Below are positions 12,331-24,593 of a DNA stretch of 64,000 bases, piece after piece. Source of the stretch: Sphagnum compactum (taxonomy: Eukaryota > Bryophyta > Sphagnopsida > Sphagnales); the NCBI GenBank assembly GCA_965153455.1, contig OZ234496.1, positions 17,724,304 to 17,788,303 on the forward strand. The letters run 5' to 3'. A model generated the notes under the pieces. That model saw only the letters and a program-made list of their open reading frames with translations, was not told the origin of the DNA and did not search any database. Positions within the stretch are counted from its first letter, which is position 1. Each line of letters opens with the position of its first letter. The position numbers and the translations under genes are program-made.

Positions 12331-13577
12331 CATAAAAATTAGACTCATGATTGTAAGAGAAAGACCAAGTATCCATTTTTTGAGAACGACAATTATGAAG
12401 TAAGAACCACCCTGGTACACAGGGGTCTTTGATACAGCTTCTTCTAATACCCACCCCAAAAGTGGTATTAAGTACTCTGTGCTGTTCAGTAAATGAACCA
12501 GTCATCTAACATTTTGTGTGAACTTTGGACCCAAATCCCCAGCACAAGGAATTTTGACAAATGGGGGCATCTCAGTCCCCACTAAAGAACTTAGAAGGCT
12601 GAATGCATGTGAGGATCTCTACTCCCCAAAGTCCCCCACAGAAACAAAAGTAAGCTCCTACAAAAGTAAGCTTTTCAGGCAATTGGATATCCACACAACC
12701 ATGTATACATATATACTTTGTAAAACTACATTGCAATATGTGCTCAACGCCACAGGCCACACTAGTATATATCAATTAATACCATGACACCCCATTTTGT
12801 TTTCCACAGGAGCATCATTCTTAAGACTTTTGTACCTTTTAAATTCAGTTATTTCATCTAAATTATCACTTTCGAAAATCACTAATCAGTTCTGATTAGT
12901 GACTTTGAAAATGAGTGATTAGTGATTACACTTTTGAAAAATCACAGCCCCCTGTACCAATCAAGGATATATCTCAACAATACCCACATTCATCAACTGA
13001 GCCCCTAGTACCTACATTTTGGCAGTGCCTCAAAATTACATTTGTAGTGCAAGGTCATCTTGTCCAAATTAGCACAAGCAAATCTCAATTACTCGAATTC
13101 TGACAAGCCATAAAAGCTGGAAAGACCTTCCAGTTTACAATGCTGGGCATGTAGGCAAAACCCTAAAAAAACCCTAAGAAAAACCCTTTAAAACTTCATG
13201 TGAAAACAAATTGAAGATGACGACACACCCAAGTAACAAACATAGATAGTCCAACTTCAAAACAGTTACAAACTTCTACATACTTACGGGTGCAGAGAGA
13301 TTGATCCTAAGACATCAAGACTCTACCGTCCCTCTTCTATTAGAGACCAAATGTACGAATTACTTTGTTCCAAACCCAACCAAAAAGTAAGATGCCGAAA
13401 TTTCAGCTAGAGCCGAATTGTGCCAATATCACTCATCAGCCTCTTTTGCTCATTTGCCAAAAGAATCTCAAAGAGAAGATGTAGTTTTTAAATAAATTGT
13501 TGGGGGAAAAAAAAAGAGGAGTGCCTCACCCAGAATTGTTTTTTAAATTTAATTTTTCTTTTTTTCATTTCAGCACC
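12331..13577. other. Intergenic, 3' flank of cysteine-rich gene
   Basis: No supported gene. Two close AAACCCTA (telo-box-like) motifs occur at about 13158-13176, but with no array around them. A short inverted repeat (CACTAATCAGTTCTGATTAGTG) lies at 12880-12901. Confidence 0.45.
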
Positions 13578-14952
13578 TCAGAAGCCACAAGAATCTGTGT
13601 GAGTGATGTTGGTGCGAACACATCTTGAAACATTTGCATAGCATATATGAATGTAATTGCAGTCACACCCAATATGATCACCAATTTCGCACTTCACCTT
13701 GAAACCATCCTTGCACTTGGGCTCTGGAGATTGACACACTGATCATGACACAATCAACAAACTAGATCAATCCCCCTTGAATGTATTAGTTTGTTATATA
13801 TTAAAACCTTAACCTTTTCTTAGTTTGATGTATTTGCACATATTTTTTAGGTTTTCACCGAAGTGGGCAAGGCAGTGTTTATGAAAGTTTGGTATAAAAA
13901 AGCAAGCAGGCAGCCAGGCAGAGAGAACTTACACAATGGATCGATAGCTTCCTGGAACTCTTCTACAATCCGTGCTTCTGTAATCTGCAAGACCATATAC
14001 AACTCCTGGAGATGAAAAACTGAGGGGCCAGAAGTTATACGATAATAGAAGAACTAAGAAACCCAAAAACATCCAAGTTATATTCACTTATCACTAAAAC
14101 AAGCAGCTCGTCACATAGTGTAATGGCTCTCACATTGTGAGGAATGTTGATCAGGTATTAGTTAGAGTGAAGAAGAACTCTGAGTTCATTTTCTGTCTGA
14201 GAACTTCATGACACCCATTCCCTATTTTGAACTTCCTACTGTGACCTAACTGTGAATTTCCATTTGTTTGGGAACTGAAAGAAGGGAACCATTTCCTAGT
14301 TTTAGCTCGTGTAACTTTCCTGTAAATTGTGAGTTCATAGTTTTGGGAACTTCATCCATGGAACATTTTCAGAGGAGTATCTCAGATCAGTTCTTTGGAA
14401 ATTTTGGAAGCTGGAGTTATTGTTGTAATTTTACCTCTTGTATTTGGGTTTGGCCGTATTTGGAAACCCACATCCAATTCCTGCTTGCTTCTGCACAGCC
14501 CCACCAGCTTGATCTTTAAAGGTCAGCAGATGGGTCAGGAGCATCAATGAAGCCAATGAACCAACCTAGTGGCTGGCAGGTGTGCAATATAGACTTCATC
14601 AAAAAAATAAAATTCAGAGCCATTTTACTTCTTCTATTGCATACATTTGCTGCAGGAATTTTCCTTTCAGAAGAGCACCCAACTGCTGAAGCTGGTCAGT
14701 TTCCCAGAGAACTTTGAGAGATACAACTGTGATTTGTAACAAAGCAAAAGACATGGACAACACAAATGGACAGACACCCAGGAAGCTTTTCAATCCTTAA
14801 ACTAGAAAGAAAGTGGATCAGGCTACAAGAATGTCTTAGGAGAGTGTTCTTCTACTACCTTCTTTTGCATCCTTCTTGTCATGAGCTAAAGAGGCTTTAC
14901 CTGCAAGGAGTAGAAACAACACAAGACCTCCCAAGAAATCTCGGATATGCAT
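13578..14952 (-). CDS. Small secreted cysteine-rich protein, 3 exons (predicted)
   Basis: Not recognised as a named family. Minus-strand exons: 14952-14859 (or 14952-14901 with the alternative donor CAG|GTAAAG), 14019-13933 and 13738-13578. Introns are GT-AG; both introns are phase 1 and all joins stay in frame, giving 113 aa (99 aa with the shorter exon 1). Exon 1 encodes a signal peptide: MHIRDF then a Leu/Val-rich core, with a likely cleavage after KASLA. Exon 2 encodes a Glu-rich helix-like segment without Cys. Exon 3 encodes 52 residues with eight Cys spaced C-x6-C-x7-C-x7-C-x-C-x5-C-x6-C-x10-C and ends two residues after the last Cys, as in secreted disulfide-rich peptides. A TATA box lies 50-60 bp upstream. 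Spacing does not fit plant defensins, GASA or Bowman-Birk inhibitors. The exon 1 to 2 link is the least certain part. Confidence 0.6.
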
Positions 14953-15002
14953 TGCTGCTGCAGCTCCAGAGCACAGCTGCCAAAATACTTCAAGCCCAGC
15001 TC

Positions 15003-15011
15003 CTTTATAAA
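15003..15011 (-). promoter_or_regulatory. TATA box of the cysteine-rich gene
   Basis: TTTATAAAG on the minus strand, 51-59 bp upstream of the predicted ATG at 14952. Transcription would start near 14975, leaving a short leader of roughly 20-25 nt. Confidence 0.55.
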
Positions 15012-16187
15012 CCTTGCTGCCTTTCAGCGTCCTTGCCTTGCAGAGAAGGAAAAAAATTCACAAATCATCAGCAACCCATTAAGAATACTCACAACTGTTC
15101 ATGTGATCCAGTAGTTCTTTCAGCTGGGTAAATAAATAAGCTGATCAAGAAACAACAAAAGAAATCAGAGACACGAGACTCATAAAACAAAAAAGGCAGA
15201 TCAAAGCAGATCACGAGACTCTTTCATAATACCTCAAGAATATTATTGCCCACAACGCTGCCTACTGAGATCAAGAGGTAACTGAAAATCTGCAAAACTA
15301 GATCTTTAACCAAATCTCTTATTCAAGGAGTTGGCAACAAAAGCTCATCACAAAAAATAGAAGCTTGATCACTTCTTCAACTTAGAGCAGTAAACAAAAA
15401 CCAGAAATTGTGGGTTTGCACAAAAAACCAAAAGTAGTTATGAAAAAAGCAAGCAAGCAAGTAGGTATCCAGTACAGCAACAACAACAACAACAACAACA
15501 ATATTGGAAAGAAATGCATAACAAAAATAAATACAAATTGTGCAGTAGAAAAGCTCAAACACAAACTCTCACACAAACACACACACGCGCGCGCACGCAC
15601 ACACAGAGCTAAGTCCTCAAAAAGAGAACTTAGAAAAGGACCATTTGGGTGGCAATAGCCTACCACAGTACAAAGGACAGCTTCAACAACAGATGTCTGT
15701 GGAATAATTAATTAAATTTGAAGATTTCATGTTCAAAAATAAAATATCTTATTGTTAGATTCTCTACTTTCCTTTCCCAAATTTTGGTTCTTTGAAATTA
15801 CTTTTTTTTAATTTTGAAATTTTCAGCATTTTTACAAAGAATTTAATTAGTGTGGAAGCTGTTAAGGTACTATGGTATTTAGTTGGATAGGCTAAACTTT
15901 GGGTGGTTGATGAAATAGAAAGTTTTAAGTTTTCTTATGGGATTGCTGTTGTTGGTGCTGGTGGAGCAAAGGCAGTCAGGGCCCAGGTTGATGATCATTC
16001 TGACAACCTCCACTGATTGATTGCTTACCAGTAGCTTCTTCAGTCCCCACCCACCTACTTGTGCTCCTTTGGTTAATAGTTAATACCAGTGTTGGACCCT
16101 CCTCACGTTCTGGGAGGAACCTTTGGTTTCGTAACATTTTTCAAGGGGTCGGTTTGATTTGGTTCTAATTTTTTCTCTTATAAAAAA
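15012..16187. other. Upstream/intergenic DNA with microsatellites
   Basis: Holds (CAA)8 at 15478-15501 and a (CA)n/(CG)n stretch at 15576-15606. Open frames over these are low-complexity artefacts. No gene seen. Confidence 0.6.
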
Positions 16188-16479
16188 GGAAAATTTTAAA
16201 TTCGCACCTTTCTTGGTTAAATTCACACCCTTTCTTCGCGCGTCCGACTATATGCAGATTAAATTTGAGTGTGTCTGCCCCACCCCCCTTAAACAGTACG
16301 TGCAACGCAATAGGAGATGGAGTTTGAACTTCTTCAATCAGGGCACAACTCGAGAACTTGCCTGCAGAAGTAATTGAACTGATAAAGGAACATACTCTTA
16401 AATTTTAATCTGCATATAATTGGACGCGCGAAGAAAGGGTGTGAATTTAACCAGAAAAGGTGTGAATTTAATATTTTCC
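16188..16479. mobile_element. Foldback MITE, 292 bp, ~75-bp TIRs, 8-bp TSD ATAAAAAA
   Basis: The left arm (16188-16265) contains GGTTAAATTCACACCCTTTC, TTCGCGCGTCC and TATATGCAGATTAAA. The reverse complement of the right arm (about 16400-16479) contains the same three blocks in the same order. Outer ends are GGAAAATTTTAAATTC and its partner GGAAAATATTAAATTC. ATAAAAAA is duplicated at 16180-16187 and 16480-16487. An 8-bp duplication suggests hAT mobilisation, and a dead hAT transposase lies 4 kb away; the link is inference. Confidence 0.8.
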
Positions 16480-16789
16480 ATAAAAAAAGGGACTTGGAAT
16501 CAAGTTTGGTTTTTTTAATTAGGGGGTGGTTTAAGTTGTGGTCCTTTTATTATTTTCAAGTTAGGTCAGTTGTAGTTCCCTTTTTCATAATTTTTGGTTC
16601 AATTTCAATATCCAAAATATGAAAGTGGATAATGCTTTTTTTTTAAATCTTGAATTTTTATTTCAAGAAAAGAATTATTATAATTTTTAATCAAACTAAT
16701 ATTAGCCCATTTCTAAACTTTTGTACACACTAGATGTTTCTAGAGGATTAGAAGTCAGACTCTTTTTTTTCATTGTCATGACATTGTCA

Positions 16790-17284
16790 TGTTTAGGGTT
16801 TTTGTAATTGTAGCTATCATCTTGAACAACCTCTTGTCACCCTTAAAGTCAAATCTTGAAGACCTTCATCTCACCTCATTCAAACTCTTGCAACAAGCCT
16901 TTACAAAGGTGTCGACAATCCCAAAATTTCACAAAACACAACTAAAATTAATGAGGAAATCATGGTGGAAAGATTATTCCCTTCATTTTTAACATATCCA
17001 AAAATATGAACATTAAGTCCATATTTTGCAAACAAAGTATTCACTTGTAAAGCTATGGCACTTTAAAATGTGTTTGTAATCTCAAAAAATTCAATAGTTA
17101 TATAACAAGGCACACACTTATCATTCACGTTAAAAATAAAAGTATCGACATTTTTCCTTAACATCCAAAGATCAGAAGATACAATTACATGATTAAAGAG
17201 ATGGAGATACAAACTTTTCTTTAGTCCTTTCGACAATCCTACGGAAAGAATCATGTTTAAATTTTGCTTTAATAGGAAATTCAA
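16790..17284 (-). pseudogene. hAT-like transposase fragment
   Basis: Minus-strand translation shows the hAT core motifs VSSDLWMLRKNVDTFIF (17180-17120 area) and, after one stop, a segment ending YVKNEGNNLSTM (about 16960). These match the order in the plus-strand hAT pseudogene at 20.3-22.4 kb. The first catalytic-type Asp (SDLW) is kept; the second (KDE) has become Asn. Ends are eroded, with in-frame stops and no C-terminal dimerisation region seen. It is a diverged relative rather than a recent copy. Confidence 0.65.
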
Positions 17285-20282
17285 TTGAAGATTTTGCTTT
17301 AAAATTAATCTTCAAAAAAAAAACTTCAACAAGTGATAAAAACACAGCTCCTTAGCAATAAACAAGATAAGATTTATTTCAAATTTTTTTAATGAATATC
17401 ATCCTTGTTATAAGGAACATAACAAGCAAGGAAATCAAAAATAATGCTAGGGATTGGGCTAAGGATTGGGCCACACCTCTTCGTTGTAATTGCCTTTTTT
17501 TTATTTTTGGCCCAACCTTTTTTCATTCATTCCATTCAACTTTGAGGTGTCAACTATTAGTTTCCAAATGTTTCCAAGGAGAAGAAATCCCATTAGTAAA
17601 TTTGTGTGTTATCACATCCTTCTTTTAGTCTACAAGTGGAACAAGTGGATAACATAAAACACGTTTTAATAAAAGATAAGGCTACCAGTGTCATTTTTCA
17701 CAACAAAAAAATTTCCACCTAAATGCATGAAATAAAACCTTATATGGCCATAGAAGTTTGCAAATAAAACTCATGCACATATTAACATTATAGTTTATGA
17801 CGAAGGCAATGCATAATGAGATCAAATGAATACACACCAAAACCTTCCTGAAAATCAAATCATCTATAATGGGCGAATTAGAAGCTTGTAGATTACAAAA
17901 TCAATTTCATTTATGAGATGAGGTCATATTATTATTCATTTAATTCCAAACTTGTCGGCATAAATAACTTGGTCATTAAAGGCACAATACCTTGGTCACT
18001 AGGAGCATGTAGTTGATAAGAAAATGTGATTTAACACAGAGTAATGATGTGTATTTTCCCTCAACCATACCATCTAGCTCCCTCACCAAAATAAAAACAT
18101 TAGTACAAATTTAAGCAATGTAACTTAATCAATATACACATAGAACAGTCTGCAATAAGTTAGAAGGAAAAAAAAACATTATTTTGCAAAACTTCATATA
18201 CCATGAAATTATAAAAAGCTTGTCAAATCACCTCTAACTTCTTAGATTTCGATTGTTTCTCAAAAATGATATGAGGAACCTAGTCACAAGCATGTAGTAA
18301 CATTTTTTTTTTTTGAGATCTCAAAACACATCCCCTTACATTCAATTGAACTAGAAATAATCGTCTTTAGGAGAAGGGTTTGGAGGTGAGTTGAAGGCAT
18401 ATCTTTAAAGGCCATGGTCCTCCCAGATGGGGTTCCAATTCAATTCAGTTCACTTCATGGTTTATAAAATGAGCATCAAGGTGATCGGATAGTTTTTTGA
18501 ACTCATTGTTGCAAGGTGCATAAGTAAACCCACCTATAGCTAGGGATCATTGAAGCAAACCAATCATCCATAGATTTCAGGGGAAGATTTAAGCAATCAT
18601 ACTTACATAAAAAATTATGGTGCACTCAGTTGGTTATCCTCAAGAAAAATGCCATGAATGGCCTTGCATTATGTGATGATACAAAAAAATATACAAAATT
18701 GTCTAATTACTACAAAATCATTGGAACCAAATGCTATAGACCTACTTACTAGTAGGCAATGTCTAATTCAATATCTACGTCTTGATGTATCTAAGGGGGT
18801 CATGTATTTCCATATCCAAGCAAGGAGTGTCTTCAACACTCCGATGTTGGTACTTCAATGGTGTTGCTAGAATTTCAAGAAGGCCACAAAGGGGCCTAAA
18901 CACACATGCAATACATTTCTCCCAAACAATAATAATGTTTCAAACACCAACATATCATCCTTTTCTTCCGCATTATGAAGTCCAATCCTAATGATTGTCT
19001 AAGATTTGGGTGACAATGGCACTTGGGAAGGTATGCCCACCTCAAGATGGAACAATAAAGACATGGGTACTTTGTGTGCACAAGTGTTGACAATAGTCGA
19101 TGTCTTCCAACATTTCTTCAATAGGGTCCAACATGGTGGAACCACAGTTGCTTGGGTGCGTTGGTTGCTGCTGCATGAAATTTGGATGAATCATTACTCT
19201 TGGAATTCTCTAGGGCGGCACCTCTCTTACAAGCAGGACCTTGAAACACCAAATGACATATCAACATTTACATAGAGCTTTTCAAACAACCACAAGATCA
19301 TTATGCTGCAAATAATCAATCCCCATAATAACATAATGTTCATGAGTCATAATAACCAAAATTCTCTTCAAGATGCACAATGGAATTCAACATGTGTATT
19401 GCACCTTCAATTCATCGAATTTTAAACCTTTATCATTAGTTGGTTGGTGTAGAGAAGTTGTGACAAAATTCGACCCAAAAGGTGGGTTCTTGTAGCAAGA
19501 TTTTTCTTCCAACATGTTTTTTGTTAATAAATGCAAAGACATTGGATAATTAAATGTTTCAAACGGTATAGCTTTGTTGCTTATGATGGCACATTGAAAA
19601 ATGTGCATGTCTTTCATAAAACTTGGTGGGAGGAGAGTGGCCTCCATGGGCATTCACAACCCATGCCCATCGTCATTAATGTTTCTTTTGCACTATCATT
19701 GTTGGAGCCTCCTCTTTCTTTTCTATCCAGTTTAACAAGGTCGGTTGTTAGAATTTAGCCTCCTTGTCTCTCACCAAATGTTGCCCAAACCAAGTAGACA
19801 GAAGCAAAACATTCACTTCAAACGTTAACCTAAAGTGGTTCTATCATGGTTGTTTAGAGGTACACATTGCATTGAAATTAAAACTTTTGAATTAATAGTC
19901 AAACCCTAAACCATGCAACTATTGGGGTGTGAATGAAATGTTAAACCCTATAATTTGGTTGATTAATTATAACAAAAGTATGAACAACCGTTGAACCTCT
20001 ATACAACATGGATCTTGTTGGGGAAAAAAATTCCTACTTAGGTATTTATTTAATCAAGATAATGTTGACGGTGAAATAGCTAAGGTAAGTAATTCATGTG
20101 CAAAATCCAATTTGCATGATGCATTTTTGAAATATGTACAATAAAGCTAGAGTCATCTTAAGTTACAAGTGGAGTTGCGACTATAATCATTTAATGGGAC
20201 ATGGGTTGACAGATGGTAAAAACGACTAGATAACTAGCCGTGGGACACAGTCGTAATATGTCCTAGTCATAGATGTTGCCTT
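17285..20282. other. AT-rich DNA, no gene recognised
   Basis: Several short open frames (17392-17628, 18658-19275, 19387-19758) have no recognisable domain. Some may be further transposon debris, because they lie between two hAT relics, but no motif supports this. Confidence 0.45.
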
Positions 20283-22440
20283 TTGGTGTTGTGTTTAGAA
20301 GCGCAAGCTATTGCTTGGAAACCTTATAGCTGCATGTTTGTATGTTGGGGACTTTTTGTTGTGAACGATGGGCTACCTATGGATTTGGTGAATTTGCAAA
20401 TCTTGTGGTGCATAATATGTAGATATGAGGAAGCAACCAACAATGTTTTGGTTCAAAGATCTACTTTGCACAAAGGTTTAATTAAGTACAACAAAGTTAA
20501 TGGGATCACTTCCATGATTACTCATGTGCAAATTGCACATTCAAAACTGTTTGTTTTGAAGAAACAATAACTCAATGTAGTGGTAGAATCTACTACTATT
20601 CATGTTCAACAATTGGGGAAAAAAAGGCCAAGTCCTTTTAACAGAGCAATTATTGAATTTTTTGGTGCTACAAACCCATTAAAAAAATGATGAACACCAG
20701 TGGCAGTTTCTAGAGAATTTGGTTATTTATGCTTGCAAAGGTTACAAGCCTTTGTCCAATTGTGAAAACATTTGGCTTCGAAGGTGAATTCTATGCCAAT
20801 GCCCCCATGTGGTTTTTCCATTTCGATCTTCTTTTGTGGAAAAAATGTTGTTTGCCATGGTCAAGAAGACCATGGACCAACATGTTTTGCCGAATCTTGC
20901 AATATCTACAATAATAATGTTTACTAGTTTTTATTTATGGATGTTTCACGACGGTGTGGATACTTTTGCTTTGGTTATCAATTTTTTGAGTGACACCTCG
21001 GTCCCCATGCATGTCACTATGGGGCTGTTTGAAATGAACAAGACAACAAGGAAGTCCATGGTTGCATAACTTTGGTCTTTATTGGAGAAGTTTGGTTTAT
21101 TCATCAGGTGATTGCCTTTGTAAAAGATGAAAACACTAATTTGGTAACTATGGTTGCATCTCTATGTTCTATCATCAATTGTGAACCTTTGAAGATGTTT
21201 TGGGCATGTGATGTTTAAGGCCTGTTAATATGCTACAAATGATGACAAAGTTTTTGTTCCATTGTACAACATGGGAATGTGAAGGATGCCCAGGCTAATT
21301 TACGAAAAATCATTACTTGGACCAAAATCAAGGAAAGGGAGGCAAGACTGGGAATGGGCTTATGCTGAAAGTGGGATGCAACACCAAAAATTAAAAATTC
21401 ATGTGAAAACAAGATTTGCTAGCAAGGCCATTATGTTTGAAAAGGCTTTGGAGTTTAAGAATGCCATTATTTTCTATTATGGTAAGTAAAAATCCATGGC
21501 TTTACAACATAGGATTAAAAAGCCCAAATGTGGGCTATGTTGAGGTAATCACATTTTCCTCGAATCCTATTGTTTTAACATGTGTGCTAAATCAATCTAA
21601 GGGCCATTGGTTGTTGTCAAACACCTTGACAATAGCTATCACCTTGACTATGAACATGGAAGTTGAATTGTTGGAGATGTTTAGCCCGTCTGAACTTTTT
21701 GACCCTTTTGAGGCATAGGTCTTGATTTTACATAAGAATATGTGACTTGGGGTTATAAAGGTGATCAAACCTTTTTTGGATTTCTTGAGGTCTTTTGATG
21801 CACTGTGGGTTCACAACATGATGGCTATCATGTTGGATCCACATTTCAATGCTTTGTGGATTGTGGAAAATTTGGTGGGTCACATGAATGCGCATCGGAT
21901 TAGCATCTAAATTTGATGACAAGTTCCACTTCTAATGGTGTGTTTTGAAAACGATTGAACCCCAATATTGTTGTAGTTGTTACAACAACTAATGATGCAA
22001 AATTGAAGCTTGAAAAAAATATGTTTGGAATGAAGGCTTCAATTGAGGAATCTTTTCAAACATCAGTCACTACAAAGTTGTCTCTAATTATAAGGTTTTC
22101 TATTTCTTCATCTGCATGTGCAAACCCACTAACTTGGTGACGTATGCATGAAAGCCAATTTTCAAATGTGGGTTTTCTTGCAAAACATATTCCTAAAATT
22201 TGGGTTCACAAATAGAAATTGGACGGGTTTTTAGTCTTGTTGGGGTGTTAATAGCTTTAAGGTGTTGTTGCTTGCAACTGGACAAATGGACAAGATCATC
22301 ACTATTGTGAAGAATTGGCATGATGATCCACATGCCAATTGCAAACCAAATTCTGACTTTAAACAACACTTGACAATAGAAAAACTTCTGGTAGAGGATA
22401 ACTTCAATTTGAAGAACATGATTTTTTGAAGAATTACAAG
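20283..22440 (+). pseudogene. hAT transposase pseudogene (BED finger to dimerisation domain)
   Basis: A nearly full-length but dead transposase. In order: a BED-like zinc finger tail with NGITSMITHVQIAHSKLF (about 20495-20550); the RNase-H-fold core with VDTFALVINFL and MHVTMGLFEMN (20950-21050); FVKDENTNLVTM (about 21118-21152); a linker with VKTRFASKAIMFE; and the C-terminal hAT dimerisation motif PLTW-RMHESQF..VGFLA (22128-22185), in which the second Trp codon is now TGA. The Asp expected in the FDLW motif is Tyr (FYLW), removing a catalytic residue. The frame changes repeatedly and many stops are present. Terminal inverted repeats were not located. Confidence 0.8.
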
Positions 22441-24353
22441 TTGATGGTGACTAACTTTGTGGGTTGGGGTGGGTTTACACATTAGGGAACTTGTGCTACA
22501 ATTGGGCAAAGTTCTATGGTTTGTCATAGAACTAGGGTTCAGTTCCCCCACAGGTTTTGGTTTGGTTCTAGGAGTCTAGCTTTCTAGGTTCTTTGTTGCA
22601 AGTTTTTTGTATTTAATAAAATCAGAAAATTGATATGCATAACCTTTGTGCATATCCATCATTTTGTGAAAATTGAAAATCAGCATATTCATAACCAGCA
22701 ATTTTTTTTTAAATAAAATAATGTGTAATCAGATGGTGTAGTAGATTTCAGGTTTTTTTGAAATACATATCTTTCTTCTTTAAAAAAAAGAGTACATACT
22801 CTATTGGTATCTGCAGGATAGGCCTAAAATGTGATAACCGGACGAATTGATTGGGAATTGGCTGAATGTTGTTGCTCTTGTAAGGAAGCTCTAATTTAGA
22901 CCATGGCTTCTATTAGTGGAGTTATTGAATAATCAAGAAGAATTTCAATGGAATCCACTAGTATTCATATGTAGTTTGCTATGAGTTGTACACAGCCTCC
23001 TTTTTTGCTACACTGGAATCTTAAAAAAATTCAAAGAACCGCACAACACGGCCCAATTCCAATGTAAGAAAGAGAGAAAAAGAAAGGGGGAGAGGGTATA
23101 AACAAGGATCAGGCGGGTATTTGAAAAATTGGATACCAGACCGACACTGGATAATATACTTATTAATCCTATGCCACACTTCACTCCTCCATATTAGTAC
23201 CTCTTTAGACACTGTTTTAGGGGATTCTCTGACAAGACCAAAACACTTGAGCACTTCCCCAATGACCCATGGAATCTAAAATCATTAGCTGATCCATAAA
23301 ATGATCTAACAAGATTTCTAGTGTATTTGGAGAAATGCTTAATGAAGTGCAAGAACCCATGGGGCATCTTGGAAAATGAATGTCCACACCAATTTCAGTA
23401 ATACCCCCCCGCTAAGGGCTTTACACAATGTCAAAATTGTTTTTTTTTTTTTCATGTGATACCCAATGGGACTCACTTGTATCACAAGAGAAAACAACTA
23501 ATTGGGGCATTTTGGAAAATGGAATTTGCTCACCGAGATGTTTTCCTCATGATACCCAATGGGTACTCACCAGGTATCACGGGATAATTTTTTTAATTGT
23601 TGACTTTTACGTTGTGTAATGCACTTGACCATGGGTATCATAGGAATTGGGCCCACCTTGGCTTCACCTCATGCAAGCCCTTATTTGGAAATGCTTGTGG
23701 CCAAGGGCGTTACTCTAACACACAATGACTTGAGCTCTTGCTTTTGGTTCACATTAGCATAGTTTGAGTCCACAATACAAGCAAAATGTCGCCACTGGAT
23801 GAAAAATCCACAAGGAATCTTACATGGCCAAAGTGGATATCGTAGTACCTAGGTAATGCCAAATAATTAATATAATTTCAAATTTCAAATTTGAAGGCTG
23901 AATTTTCAATTGTGAAAATTTCAGCAAATAAAGAATATAGCCTTAAAAACCAAAACAATTTTCAAAACTTTCTTGTTGTCCTTATGATTAAGTGGTTCAC
24001 ACTTAATATTACTTCCCAACTAGCAAGCCTTACATGGAGTGTTTTTTTAAAGGAAATTTTTTGTGTTTTCCTTAGCCCAAAAAATATGATTTCAACAGGT
24101 GCAAAGGATTTTGGTGACAAGAATGGCCCTAATTCGCCACATTTTGAAAAATAAAATAAAATCGCTAGATTTGTGTCCTATAGTTAACCATGGTGGTTAG
24201 CTATGTACAAACCATTCACTTTGCATCTACCTAACTAGTGACCACTAAGTGATTTTATCTACTTACCCACTTTCTATCCTCACCTACTAACCCACCTACT
24301 TAGGTAGGTACCAAAGTAGTGTGAGGACAAAGAAGTAGGAATTACATGGTATT
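22441..24353. other. Intergenic, with a local imperfect duplication
   Basis: 'GATACCCAATGGG' followed by 'ACTCAC' and 'GTATCAC' occurs at about 23458 and again near 23553, each preceded or followed by GGCAT(C/T)TTGGAAAATG-type sequence, suggesting a diverged local duplication. No gene seen. Confidence 0.45.
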
Positions 24354-24593
24354 TTACCAAGGTAGTAACTCAGCTGTGGATGACTTGTGATTCATCCACA
24401 ACTCATCATTACTCATAAATGGGTTTTCAATGGATGGTGCTTCATCACCCAATCCATTGTGAGGATGCATAATACCCACACCAGTTATAGTTAGCTGCTT
24501 TAGGCCATTGTAGGTCCCTATTATCACTTGCCTAGCGATGTACACCCATGGGTTTTTCTTTCGGAAGTTGTGGGGGTCCCATTCAAGTGCCAT
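24354..24593 (-). CDS. Unidentified 79-codon open frame
   Basis: ATG to TAA without interruption, rich in Trp, Pro, Asn and Gly and poor in AT-driven Lys/Phe/Ile runs, so its composition is more protein-like than most frames nearby. It has no signal peptide or membrane segment, and no family is recognised. It could be a short gene, an exon, or a retroelement fragment. Confidence 0.25.
   Translation of the reverse strand: MALEWDPHNFRKKNPWVYIARQVIIGTYNGLKQLTITGVGIMHPHNGLGDEAPSIENPFMSNDELWMNHKSSTAELLPW

Noticed and set aside
13158-13176. AAACCCTA telo-box pair as a promoter element.
   Set aside because: It lies downstream of the cysteine-rich gene and no gene starts nearby.
14547-14717. 56-codon plus-strand frame with a hydrophobic stretch (AILLLLLHTFAAGIFL).
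   Set aside because: It lies inside the first intron of the minus-strand cysteine-rich gene, has no promoter or downstream exon that fits, and the hydrophobic core sits ~25 residues from the start.
15377-15666. Overlapping frames on both strands with poly-Val, poly-Leu and poly-Asn.
   Set aside because: Produced by the (CAA)n and (CA)n microsatellites.
22063-22080. CACTACAAAGTTGTC as a CACTA terminus.
   Set aside because: It falls within the hAT pseudogene and has no inverted partner or 3-bp duplication.
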